In this document: positions 27,567 to 38,035 of the stretch, in pieces
How positions within the stretch are numbered: position 1 is the stretch's first letter
Layout of the letters: every line of letters begins with the position of its first letter
Source of the DNA: Trogon surrucura
Lineage: Eukaryota; Chordata; Aves; Trogoniformes; Trogonidae
Direction of reading: 5' to 3'
Assembly: GCA_020746105.1 (NCBI GenBank)
Contig: CM036619.1
Coordinates: 13,678,238 to 13,742,237 of the forward strand
Length of the DNA stretch: 64,000 bases
The notes under the pieces: model-generated
What the model saw: only the letters and a program-made list of their open reading frames with translations
What the model was told of the DNA's origin: nothing
Databases searched by the model: none
Made by a program: the position numbers and the translations under genes

Positions 27567-28297
27567 TGTCCCAGGTTAGAGCTGGGCTGGCCACTAAATG
27601 CAGACAGATGGTCTCTAACCCCCTCTTCCTCCCCCCCACAAATGGGAAGTTTCCCCCCCCCAAAAGGGAATGAGGTAGAGAGACTTACGGGTTAGGAAAG
27701 AAAAACTGGAAGAGTTTTAATGAAACAATAATGGAAATAATAGTGAAATGATAAAAATGAAGAGCTATATACAACTATATATAAGCCTAATATCAAACCT
27801 GATTCTCCCCCAATATCAACCCCCACTGATGCTGCAGAGCAGGAGGCACTGGGGAAGCCCCAGGCTCAGTGGCGGCGGGAGCTGGATACAGAGAGCTGGA
27901 TTTGGGAACTCAGGATCCGGATCAAAAGCAAGAGGGCAGATGGAGTCCTCTCTGGACACCGGTCATTGCAGAAAAAAAAAGACGAAACTCTCATGATCAC
28001 TCAATTTATACTAAATATGATGTATATGGAATGGAATACTCTCGTTGGTCACCTGTCCTGTCTATTACCCTCCAGAGGTGTGACCTTTTACTTCCTTGTG
28101 CCCCCTCTTACTACCCAGCACCCCCAGCGTGGCACACAGGAGCCAGCAGTGGCCTTGATCACTGTAGGAGTAAGTATAAGCAAGAACCTTTCTACATACC
28201 AGTCCCAGGCAGTAACTGTAAACATCAGGTGCTATCACTGCCAGTAGAAGACACTGTCTGCAAAAACATGCTGCTAACTTCAGAAAGTGCAGCCTTT
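27567..28297 (-). mobile_element. Avian ERV LTR, minus strand
   Basis: Read on the minus strand, it has the same architecture as the 15.6 kb LTR. An ATTCCATTCCATATACATCA block precedes a TATA box (TAGTATAAATTG, plus coordinates 28003-28013). An ATTAAA poly(A)-type signal follows (27716-27721), and the 3' end is GCCAGCCCAGCTCTAACC then TGGGACA, closing at 27567 with the TGTCCCAGG complement. The 5' end near 28297 is approximate. Sequence identity to the 15.6 kb copy looks low, so it is a related but different or older LTR. No internal retroviral region is attached. The + frames at 27748-28300 are accidental. Confidence 0.65.
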
Positions 28298-30859
28298 TAG
28301 AAAAGACTAAACTGGAAGGTAAAAATCACTAAATAGAATTCTGTTTTTTAGATAAAATCACAACATCTTTTTTTACAATTAATTATATTTCTTCAAAGAA
28401 TTTCAGATGTCTCTTCCTAGTAAATGACCTTACATCCCTTGTGTAAGATAAGTTCTCCTATAGATGTGTTGCATGATAAAGGAAAATGAATATGGTAAAT
28501 CTTGCTTTTGTAAGAAAAATACAGATACTGTGAAAGTAGAACAACTTAAAAAGTGCAGAGCCCTTCCTATTTTTCAGAAGTCTGGGTCATCTTCATGCTT
28601 TTTATGCACATCATCTATGCGTGAAAAATGCTGGTCAAATGAAAGATCTACAACTGATGGAGAAATAACCTTGAAGGTAAAGTGCTGGAATTTGTGTTTT
28701 CCTCCTAGGCCTGTTAGCTGATAAAGATGACGTACTGTCTTATATCAACATCCTCAGAGAAACTGCGCCCTTATTTCTCTCCTAGACCAGTCAGGTGTGA
28801 ATGTTGATCAGGTGTTTCCGATCACTGCACGACAGCAAAGATTCCCATTACACCCTTTGTACAGAAAGTGCAGAAGTGAGGGAGCAACCTTGGAAATTGT
28901 GGTGACATTCCCACTATTATTTATATATTTCAGTCTTATGTCACATAGCAGCACAAAGCACTGGGCTTCAGCCATAAATAACTGCATTGACTCATGTTCT
29001 GTGTTGGCTGCAGACATTATAATGATGTATCTCTCTTTCTACCTGACCTGTGGATGCATTAGTTACATAAAGACTGACTCAGTAAACCATCTGTGGAATC
29101 TACAGCCACATCACCGGCTCAAAAATACATTCGAGCCACTAGTGAGGGATAGCTTTAGAGGAAGAAGGGAGGAGATGACTTTTGGCGCAAACCCAGAACA
29201 CATCCTTTCAGCTAATATTTGGCTTACTGGAAGCTATATTAAGCTTCTCTTTAATGTTTCTTTACTTCTTGTTTGTGACTTCTAGTCTCTGTCAAGGAAG
29301 ACCATGTGTTCCTCACCTTTTGCAGAAGTGTCATTTGGGGGTGGTATAAAGACCAGGCCAACATGGTTTTCAGCCAAGTCATCTTCTTGAGAGCTGAACA
29401 AAAACTTAATTCATTACAAAGTGACATGAATCGTGTCAGTCATTCTTTTGCCTGCTTTGGGATTAATTTGCTTGGCTTCTGAATTACATCTATGCAGCTT
29501 CCTTCAATCTTGGTGGCTCCTGTAGCAGGGAGATTTGGCTGATGGTTCTCTGTTGTCTACTGCTCTGACTCCAGTCTCTATACTGTTGACTATTTCACTC
29601 TCAATTTCCTCTTTGGTGACAGAAAAAGTAGTCTCCATGAAGGGAAGAAGGAGGGACAGAATCTTGTTTTTTCCAAGTAGAAAAGAATGTCCCAGATCTG
29701 ACCGCAGCAAAACCTCTCCATGTGGCACTTTACTAGTTATGTCTTGAAGAACTGGATTGTGTTCAGGCCCTAGTGTGGTAATAATTACCACAGCTTTTGG
29801 CTGAGAATGAATTATAAATCTTAAAACACCAACAAGTCTGATTAGGCTTGATTTTTTTTGGCACTGTTGTCGTACCTCCAAACAGAAAAATGTTTTTGCA
29901 GAACAGGTTCAGCACATCTGATACTTCCTTGCACACAACTCTTATCACACACCAGTTTATTGATATAGGGAGTTTCCCAATTTTATTCCTTAAAAAACTG
30001 AGGTAAGCCCAGATCTTCAAGTGATAGAAATCAACATAACACTGTTGTCTTAAGTAATTTTGTCAGTAGTTCAGGATATAGATCTTGGATGTTAATCCTG
30101 GAGACTAGTGGTAGAAAAGGTCTATCAGGTCATGTTGTCTACGTCCTTGTAAATGAAAAATTGCTCCTTTGTGTACAGAAATGGGAAGCAGCCGTACTTT
30201 GTTTTAAACATTTCCCCTCCACAACCGGTGTTTTTACGTCTTTCCCTTGGGAGTCTGCTCCATTCAGTTGGGAATTTTTCTGGCTCTAAGTTTTACATTT
30301 TTATTTCACATTATTATCCACAATTTCTGTATTCAGGTAACAATTTTGCCCTTGTCTGCTTGCGTTCTTTGAATATCTGTCTTACTCCAGCTTATTGTCT
30401 TTTAGACAGCCCGCGTATACTTGACTCTTAGTTGTTCTTCAAAAAAAACCAATTCACTTTAAAGCCATAATTGTTCTTAAATGTCTTTTTCTAAACTGCC
30501 TTCTGTCTGTCACGAATTGCTTGCTGTCTGACAGTGAACGAAATAGGCAGTTGCAGGTGACCAGGCTGAAGCAGAAACAGACTTTGTAGGGAGTGAGAAG
30601 GAGAGGAGGTACAGAATTCCACATGCATAGAGGTGTTTGGCTGGGTTGTGGGTGTTGAGTGAAGAACTTCTCCGCAGTAGCACCCAGTAGTCCCATTTGT
30701 CTTCCGGAGCACACAGATGCAGAACAGGGGAGGCTATTTTAGCTCTTAAAATATTCAATCTAAAGTAATAACCAAAATCATATCCAAGACAGCAGTCTCA
30801 CAAAAGTCGATTGCAATGATCCCTGAAGGTATTAAAAGAAATGTGTAGAATTGGAAACC
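28298..30859. other. Noncoding stretch with one long chance frame
   Basis: The + frame 28797-29285 (162 codons) is the longest here. It has no recognisable motif, and overlapping minus-strand frames exist, so it is probably accidental. No repeats recognised. Confidence 0.4.
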
Positions 30860-30970
30860 ACTTGGGAACATGGTTTAGTGGTCATGGTAATTTTGGCTTG
30901 GCAATTGGACTTGATGATCTTGGAGGTCTTTTCCAACCTTAACAATTCTACGATTCTATGATTCTATGAT
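30860..30970 (+). mobile_element. CR1 LINE 3' end (ACATGGTTTAGTGG subfamily)
   Basis: This is a short CR1 tail of a type distinct from the 9.6/13.9/62.7 kb copies. It contains GGAACATGGTTTAGTGGTC, TTGGACTTGATGATCTTGG, AGGTCTTTTCCAACCTT and three ATTCTATG-type octamers at its end. It directly abuts an opposite-strand CR1. The 37.0 kb fragment belongs to the same type. Confidence 0.88.
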
Positions 30971-31290
30971 CCAGTTCCAACCTCCATGACACGGGCAGGG
31001 ACACCTTCCACTGCACCAGGTTTCTCAAAGCCCTATGCAACTTGACTTTGAACGTTTCCAAGGAGGAGGCATCCACAACTTCTCTGGGCAACCTTTTGTC
31101 ACTGACGTAAAAGCTTTTCTTTCTACCCTTGATGCCCCTAGCCAAATTTAATTTTATCTGGGTCTTAGCCTTTCTAACCTGATTCCTGGTTGCTTGGACA
31201 GCTTCTTTGTATTCCTCCCAGATTATCTGTCCCTGTTTCCTCCCTTTGTAAGCTTTCATTTTGTGACTTTTTTGAGCAACCTAAGCTCTT
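30968..31290 (-). mobile_element. CR1 LINE with a large internal deletion
   Basis: The minus-strand frame 30948-31259 joins two distant parts of CR1 ORF2. Its first half ([18 protein letters not shown], then [18 protein letters not shown]) corresponds to residues about 308-351 of the 44.98 kb ORF2, the linker between endonuclease and reverse transcriptase. Its second half ([16 protein letters not shown]) corresponds to residues about 888-902 near the C terminus. The join is near 31098, so about 536 codons (1.6 kb), including the whole reverse transcriptase core, are missing. The element also lacks its own octamer tail: it runs straight into the tail of the neighbouring plus-strand CR1. Its upstream limit near 31290 is uncertain. 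Confidence 0.82.
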
Positions 31291-34200
31291 TAGGAACCAC
31301 TGTGGAGAGAAGACAAGATTTTTGGTCTGTCTTTTATGATTTGAAGAGAAAATTGTCTCCCTTTTTAGCCATTAGACACTTCTTCCCTAGATATATCTTT
31401 TCTTTCAAGCCTAGATGAGAATTTTGCCCTTTCTTTTAAGGAAAGAAGTGCTATGGCTGTATTCCTTCAACACTGATGCATCCTCATGGATCAGGAACAT
31501 AACTATTATCTAACTTTCTGTTGTTTGACACTGTATGAATGTGTCGACTTTGAGAGTGTAACTACAGAAATGTCAGTGTCTGAAGAATTTCTGTGAGCCA
31601 TGGTTAGCCCCTGGCATCTCCACATCCGACTGAAGTGGGCAGGATGTGTGCTTCACACACCACAAGCAGTGACAACCCTGAACCTGAAAACTCCCTGTTA
31701 CAGAATGGTTGCAAAATTAACAATCTTATTAGAACCCGTGGTTGCCACAGCAAAGCCCAGTTTGGTACCAGACTCCAGTCATTCCAGCACCAGTTTATGA
31801 GGCACTCAGTAGGCTCAAGACGATGTAGTATATCTCCTACTTAAAGATGTCAAGAAAAAAACATGGAGACAGAAAATTTCTTTGACTGATTTTTGGTGTG
31901 GTCACAACCTGGGAAAATGCCATCATATTAAAATTAAACGAATGGTACAGTCAGTCCACAAGAAAGTCCTGAAAATAACTTGTAGAAAATGCGTTGTCAT
32001 TGTATATTCTATACCTGTCCTGCATATCTACAACAACTTATATAATAAATCATTTTGGCTGATGCATGAGGAAATAATATGAATTTATTCTAAGTAAATT
32101 AGGGAAGTGGACTTGGGAAACTGCAGATCATCTAAAAACTGAAATAAATATGCCATAAAATTATAGGAAGCAGTTTTCTACATTGTGTCTTTGATCAGTC
32201 ATATTGGGTGAATTTGACATTATAGGTTTTATCCCAAATGGTTGCAATTATTTCTACATTGATTTGGCTGGAGGCAGCCTCAGAAAATATGAAATTACTT
32301 GTAAACCACTACTAGCCAGATGGTTGGGAAAGGTCATGATTGAGAGAGAAAAAATGGCCTGTTTTAGGATCCAAACCATAAATATGTGACCTCTCAACAG
32401 ACACCCTAATATGTAGTTGGAAAGAAGAGAAGAGATTATGATGAGGCTAAAGAAAAGAGTCCTTTATTAATGCTGCAATGATTCCTGAGTATCTCTCTCT
32501 TTAATTTTTAAAGAAAAGAAAATACTACTACAAGACTGTAGCTTGATCTTTGTTTCATACTTATCCAAGCTTATATAAACAACCTATTCCCACATTTTTT
32601 ATATGCATGTCTCTTTCTGGTTACTTTCACAGATGTAATATTTTAAGTCATTATAACATTAAATATTTTTTGGTTCTTTGTTTCCAGTGTGCTCAGGCAC
32701 AACACACAGCCTGAACTGTTTGTTTTGTTTGAATTCAGTCTCTGTACTCATTTAGTCACTGTTAAAGCCCTGATAAAAAAGACAATAGTTCATTTTATTC
32801 AATGGGGCCAAGTGGTGTTTCAGATCAGACACAATCCTGTGGCCCAGAAATGTCCTTGTTCCACTGAAGGCTTACTGTACAAGCTTGTAATTCCCTAGCT
32901 GATAAAATGGGCCACAGTGCCATGAGGCATGGAGAGCAAAAACCACTAAACTCTGCATTTGAAACTGGGAGATGCACTATGGTGTTTTCAAGCTGATGAT
33001 ATAAGCTGATGGCAATGATGTGATGCATTTGGTCACATACATAAGCCATATGGGCAACTCATGCATATTATGAGATCTAATATCTTGTTAAAATGGAAGT
33101 GATGGTGCCTACTCCTCTGCTTGGTACCAAGATTTGAGACCCTCAGCCTGGATCCTGGCAGTGATGGGACTCTGTGAAGAGCAGATGTTGCTCTGCATTG
33201 TGGACACAGTCAAAAAATCCCAGAGGGCAAATAGATCCTTCAGCTTCTTCTTGTCCAGAGCTTGATTCTGTTCTACAAGATTTCCTTAAGCACTTGGGAT
33301 GCCAAAGCATCATTTTTTTTTCCCTGATAATGTTTGTGTAGGACCTTATCTAGATGCAGACATCTTTTATACAATATTAACCCAAATATTCTGCATTGCT
33401 ATTACTACAGTCAATGTTATTAGTAGGTTTCATTGCTTGGTCTAAGAGTCAGATTCTTATACCTGATATCACTGTGCTTCCTGAATCAAATCTGCTGAGA
33501 AAAACAAGAGAGAAAAAAAAAAATCAAAACACAAGGAAGTGAGTATTTCTTGTAATTCTTTAGATTGTATAAAAATACTACATTGTAGCTCTTCTGTAAA
33601 AGAACCTAAAACTGATTAGAGGAAAGGACTTCACAGAAATACAGAGGGATTTAAGTCTAGGGTAAGAATTTTGAGTCTCCTGTGTTTTGCCAGTAGCAGA
33701 AGGTATTCTAAGGAAGCAGAATTTTCTTGAAGTTGTGGTTTGCCAATGTCTAAATTGCTTCCCAGATAAGGTGTGGGGAAATAGAAATCAAAGCTCTTCT
33801 AAACAGCTCTGACAATTTGTCCGGCATTCGTCATTCACATCTACGCACAAATTTGAAATCAGCTTGACTATCTAAAGGCTTTGTGTTTAATTAAACTGCA
33901 GATTAAAGGCTGCAGTACTACAGTGTATTGGCTGTTTCCAGCAGGCAGCATGCCATAAAGTTTGAAAATGTTGTGGAGACATGCTACATTATCATGGTGA
34001 TGTTGCAAGATTTCCGGACCATTTTTCTGGCAGTAAGAAAGCTAGTACAAGCTGTTCATATAAAATCCAGAACTCTATGCTATCTGTGTGGCTGTGTACA
34101 AAGCCCACTCTATTCTTGTAAACCTAGCTGAGATTTAACTAATCATTGTGGTCTGGCATTCCGAATGTGGCATAAACACTGTGCCACTGTCCAGAGCACA

Positions 34201-35030
34201 TCTCAGCAATCTTCTCCGTTTTTCTGTGTCCTGAGAACAAAGGCGGCTTGGAGGAGGACACAGGTCTGAGTAGAAAAACACTAGAAAACAATTTTGTATT
34301 TTACAAATACCTGTCCAATCTCAGCTGAGATTCCTTTGTAGTTGTATCAACTGGTCCAGTCCATAGGAAGAGAACTGGTTTGCAATTTTGCACGGGCAAG
34401 GATGGTAGGGTACCACAGGCTCATGGGTGAATTCCTCTTCCATATTTGTACCAACTGCTTGACACTTCATCTGATCATCCCGTTATTTCATACCTATTAA
34501 TGAATGTGATTCTTGGAACAGCCGTGAAATCAGGGAAGAACTGTTACCCATGTCTTAGATATGGGCACTGGGACACTGTTTTGCGCTGAGTATATCTAAC
34601 TGAAGCCATCGATGTCTTGATGACAGGAATGTTCTTTCATATATTCAGAAATACAAAGGAGTAATGTTTATATCCACTAAGGTAATTAAACCACTTGATT
34701 TTTGCTTATTAATACTTATTTGCTTATTAATAATTATCATTATTTAATTGTAGCAAACAGTATACTATCTCCTTGCACTATTTCTCTCAGCTGCTCATCT
34801 CATAAAAGAAATAATACCATGGCTGTTTTATGTACACTGTGGAACATTTTTTAGGCAAAACAGCTTCAAATTATCAATAATCTCAGTGGAGATTAAGCAC
34901 TACATTATACACTTTAATAAAAATTATCTGCTGGTCCTAAATTAGGACGCTTTTCTTTAAAAAGAGATTATTTTTCTTTGAGAAAACACTGTAAGGTACA
35001 CCTTACCTTGTACAGTACCATCCCTTGACT
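31291..35030. other. Unique AT-rich noncoding stretch
   Basis: No gene or repeat family recognised. There is a short direct repeat TTGCTTATTAATA near 34700-34735. Confidence 0.45.
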
Positions 35031-35257
35031 CAGAGGTGGCAAGACTTTGGAATGAGGGTGGCAAGACTTTGGAATAAATTGCCCAGAGATGTTGTGGCTG
35101 CCCCCTCCCTGGAGGTGTTCAAGGCCAAGTTGGACAGAGCATTGAGGAGCCTGATCTAGTTGAGAGGCGTCCCTGCCCATGACAGGGAGGTTCGATTAGA
35201 TGATCTCTAAGGTCCCTTCCAGCCTAGGCCATTCTACGATTCTATGATTCTATGAAT
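35031..35257 (+). mobile_element. CR1 LINE 3' end with tail matching the SINE
   Basis: It carries the complement-free CR1 end: TTGCCCAGAGATGTTGTGG, CTCCCTGGAGGTGTTCAAGG, then CCTGATCTAGTTGAGAGG, GATGATCTCTAAGGTCCC and three ATTCTA(C/T)G octamers. A 21/22-bp tandem duplication (GAGGTGGCAAGACTTTGGAAT, at 35033 and again at 35054) lies at its 5' edge. The last ~100 bp closely resemble the 3' half of the SINE at 37852, so this copy is from the CR1 group that could have supplied or mobilised that SINE. Confidence 0.9.
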
Positions 35258-36324
35258 ACTATTTCACTGGGACTACAGATATAGCCATAGAATATTCACT
35301 CTGTCTCAGGGTAGGCATACCACGATATATTAAGAAAAAAAATGTGAAACTGAAAAATTACAAGGTAAACTTCCTTCAGGGAGAAAAACTCTTGTGACTA
35401 AAAAAAATTAAAGAAGAAAACAATGTATTTAGTAATATGTTCCTGCTTGCTTTTAAAATCCAGTGAGGGTTAACAGAATAGGTCTGCTCACGCACCAAGT
35501 ACTACAAATAATAAAAACTGAGTACATTATTTCCTTATGCTTGTAAATGTTCATTCTGAAGTGTAATAGTATATGTTGTTAATATATGTTGTAATTCCTT
35601 GCCTGCGTTTTTTCCTAATGATGATCTTAATGAAGTCTGAGTAGTTTATTCAGCAGACAAGCATCAAATATTAGTTGAGGAGAAATCTCTAAGCCCTGTA
35701 CAATGTAGACCTGTGTACTAAAGAAATAATCCTGCTCTGGTGTAATTAATTGAAATTAATAGAGAGTTAGAGAAAAAAAAAAAGTTAGGCTAGAATGTTT
35801 TTCATCCTGGTTTGTTTACTTCAAGAAACAGAATACAGTCAGCAACATTTTTAGTGCTTGGAAGGCTGTTTCACCTCGTGGTTCAGGAGAAGGCAGCATT
35901 TTCCCCCTCCATTTCTGCAGGTAATAGGAAACAAATGAGGGTGCCCATTAGGCCCCATACCTGAGGCTGGAAGCCTGAGAAAACTTCAAAAGGGAAAGTA
36001 ATCCCCTTCATCTTCTTTCCTTCTCATGCACTTCATCCTGTGCCAACTATTCAATTTTCCCTGGATGACATGACAAAGGTGTAAGTGACTTCCCAGGTTA
36101 CCTGTTCTTCTGCAGATGAAGAATCACTTCTTGCAGTGCAGAAGCACTAGCTGATTTGGGCTTAAATGGAGCTTTGTGGATTCCCCTAAGCTTTGTCCTA
36201 CTGCTCAATATCTCTTTCTGAAATATAACTGAGGAAATAGCTGGAAAACAAGTACAAGGAAACACAGACTCTCCTGTCTCCATAACATCCTGCATTTCTC
36301 CATATTGTTTGCTTATCTTTTACC
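35258..36324. other. Unique AT-rich noncoding stretch
   Basis: No gene or repeat recognised. A purine-rich A-run lies near 35772-35786. Confidence 0.45.
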
Positions 36325-36690
36325 ACAGAATCACAGGATCCTAGAATTCCAGAATCCTAGAATCATAGAATAGTTTGGGTTGGAAGGCACATTTAAAGGT
36401 CATCTAGTCCAACCCCCCTGCAGTGAGTAGGGACATTTTTAACTAGATCAGGTTGCTCAGAGCCCCACCCAGCCTCACCTTGAATGCCTCCAGGGATGGA
36501 GCCTCCATCACCTCTCTGGGCAACCTGTTCCAGTGTTTCACCATGTTCATAGTAAAGAACTTCCTCCTAATGTCTAATCTAAATCTACCCTTCTCTAGTT
36601 TAAAACCTTTGCCCCTCATCCTATCGCTACAGGTCTTTGTAAACAGTCCCTCCCCAGCTTTCCTGTAGGCCTCCTTCAGGTATTTTTTCT
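36325..36690 (-). mobile_element. CR1 LINE 3' end (AAGGCACATTTAAAGG subfamily)
   Basis: Read on the plus strand, a degenerate octamer region is followed by GGGTTGGAAGGCACATTTAA, TCATCTAGTCCAACCCCCC, then the complement of the ORF2 C terminus (CCTCTCTGGGCAACCTGTTCC, GTAAAGAACTTCCTCCTAA). It ends near 36690 in a T-rich stretch. The 43.87 kb copy shares the same tail wording, so these two form a subfamily separate from the 13.9/62.7 kb type. The frame 36453-36668 is the antisense of CR1, not a gene. Confidence 0.92.
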
Positions 36691-36956
36691 ATTCATTTTT
36701 TTTCTACACTGACACCTCTGTACGCCTCTACTGAAGTCAGAGCCCAGCTCTAGAAGCTTGCACAGCCTCACAGCGAGGAGTGTCCCAGCAACAGCAAGAG
36801 GATCCTTCTCCTGTTACCTACTACAGTGAAGAAGTGGGAGCAAGGCTATAGACTCCCTTGTAAACCTCTGGTTAATGATAGATGAGTGTAGGAGATCTGT
36901 CAGACCTTGTTGAGGGCAAGAAACATGTAAGTACAAGTCATGTCAAAAAAACTTGC

Positions 36957-37093
36957 AGATGTGACACTTTGGGACATGGTTTAGTGGTAATAGTGGTGTA
37001 GGCTTGACGGATGGACTTGACGATCTTGGAAGTCTTTTCCAACCTTAATTATTCTATGATTCCACAATTCTATGATTCTAAGATTCTATTCTA
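36957..37093 (+). mobile_element. CR1 LINE 3' end (ACATGGTTTAGTGG subfamily)
   Basis: GGGACATGGTTTAGTGG, GGACTTGACGATCTTGGAAG and TCTTTTCCAACCTTAA are followed by a run of drifted octamers (ATTCTATG, ATTCCACA, ATTCTATG, ATTCTAAG). It is the same type as the 30.86 kb piece. An AT-rich TATATGTATATG patch follows to about 37142. Confidence 0.85.
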
Positions 37094-37851
37094 CATGCAC
37101 TTATATACTATATGTATATGTGTTTGTGTATGTATATGTATACCCTCCATGCAGCTTCAAGTTTCATCATCAAAAAAACCCAAAACCACAAATTTAGCTG
37201 TTGTGAGCTATAGCCTTCATAATTTAAAATTCATAGGTCTGCTCAGACTTCAACAACTGTGACACCATCAGGTAACCTAGTCTTCGAGAGTTTCCTGGGT
37301 TATGAACTGCTGATTTTCTTCACATTAGAAAACATATTCTTGGATTTTGTTAAAAATTGTTTTTGACTTAAAAGCCAGAATGCAAGAATTTAAATATTTT
37401 TCTTCACCATGCCTCATCCAGACACAGGGGAGTCATCATTGGAGACACTTTATCCAGGTTACAGATATTCGTTACCATTCTGTGTCATTGCTTCTCTTAA
37501 CATTTTTATTACAGAATGGGCTTATGATGCTGCTAGGAGAAAAGGGTTTTTGAACAGCAATCTTAGCCCCTAGGTACAGTTTTTGTGATCTCAGGACCTC
37601 AGTCAAAATCCGATGAGAAAACTCTAGCAAAGATGTCGGGAAATGACAAGCAGTGATATGACGGAGATGTGAAATCATCACCGTGGAGGAAGGGCTCGAG
37701 CACTAAATGTTGAGCATTATAATGTTGAAGACAGAACCCCAATATACTGTTCTAGTATTAATGATGCATATTTGTGCCTCAGCTGGCTCCAGTTTGTGGC
37801 ATTGTTTCAGTTTCCTTGAGGTGAAGGGTGTTGTTCAGTTGAACCTTATTT
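37094..37851. other. Noncoding stretch before the SINE
   Basis: A TATATGTATATG low-complexity patch lies at 37100-37142. Nothing else is recognised. Confidence 0.45.
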
Positions 37852-37862
37852 GAGGGCCAGTT

Positions 37863-37874
37863 TAGCTCAGAGGG
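37863..37874 (+). promoter_or_regulatory. Pol III A box of the SINE
   Basis: TAGCTCAGAGGG fits the A-box consensus TRGCNNAGYNGG with one mismatch. It lies 33 bp upstream of the B box, as in tRNA genes. Confidence 0.75.
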
Positions 37875-37906
37875 TTGAGCGTGGTGCTTTAAACATCAGG
37901 GTCTCG

Positions 37907-37917
37907 GGTTCGATTCC
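37907..37917 (+). promoter_or_regulatory. Pol III B box of the SINE
   Basis: GGTTCGATTCC is a perfect match to the B-box consensus GGTTCGANTCC and forms the T arm of the tRNA-like fold. Confidence 0.85.
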
Positions 37918-38035
37918 CGTTCGGTTCTCACGTGTGTTGCCTGACCTAGTCGAGAGGTGGCGTCCCTGCTCACAACAGGGAGGTTGGATTAAAATGATCT
38001 CTGAGGTCCCTTCCAGCCCAAACCATTCTATGATA

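Larger units (their letters stand above)
37852..38035 (+). mobile_element. tRNA-derived SINE with CR1 3' tail (TguSINE1-like)
   Basis: The first ~77 bp are tRNA-like and the last ~100 bp are a CR1 3' tail (AGTCGAGAGGTGGCGTCCC, GATCTCTGAGGTCCCTTCC, CCATTCTATGAT). The head folds as a cloverleaf. The acceptor GGGCCAG (37854-37860) pairs with TCGGTTC (37921-37927), one mismatch and three G-U pairs. The D stem is GCTC/GAGC, the anticodon stem TGGTG/CATCA and the T stem TCGGG/CCCGT. It resembles tRNA-Ile. A SINE of this type is transcribed by RNA polymerase III and copied by the CR1 reverse transcriptase. tRNA-Ile/CR1 chimeras are known from passerine birds; assignment to that family is inference. 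Confidence 0.85.

Noticed and set aside
28797-29285. 162-codon frame as a gene
   Set aside because: No domain, no recognisable splice context, and frames of this size are expected a few times by chance in 64 kb.
37852-37930. A functional tRNA gene
   Set aside because: The cloverleaf is good but has one extra base between acceptor and D stem, a U-U mismatch in the T stem, an anticodon that would read a stop codon and no pol III T-run; it continues directly into a CR1 tail, so it is a SINE head.
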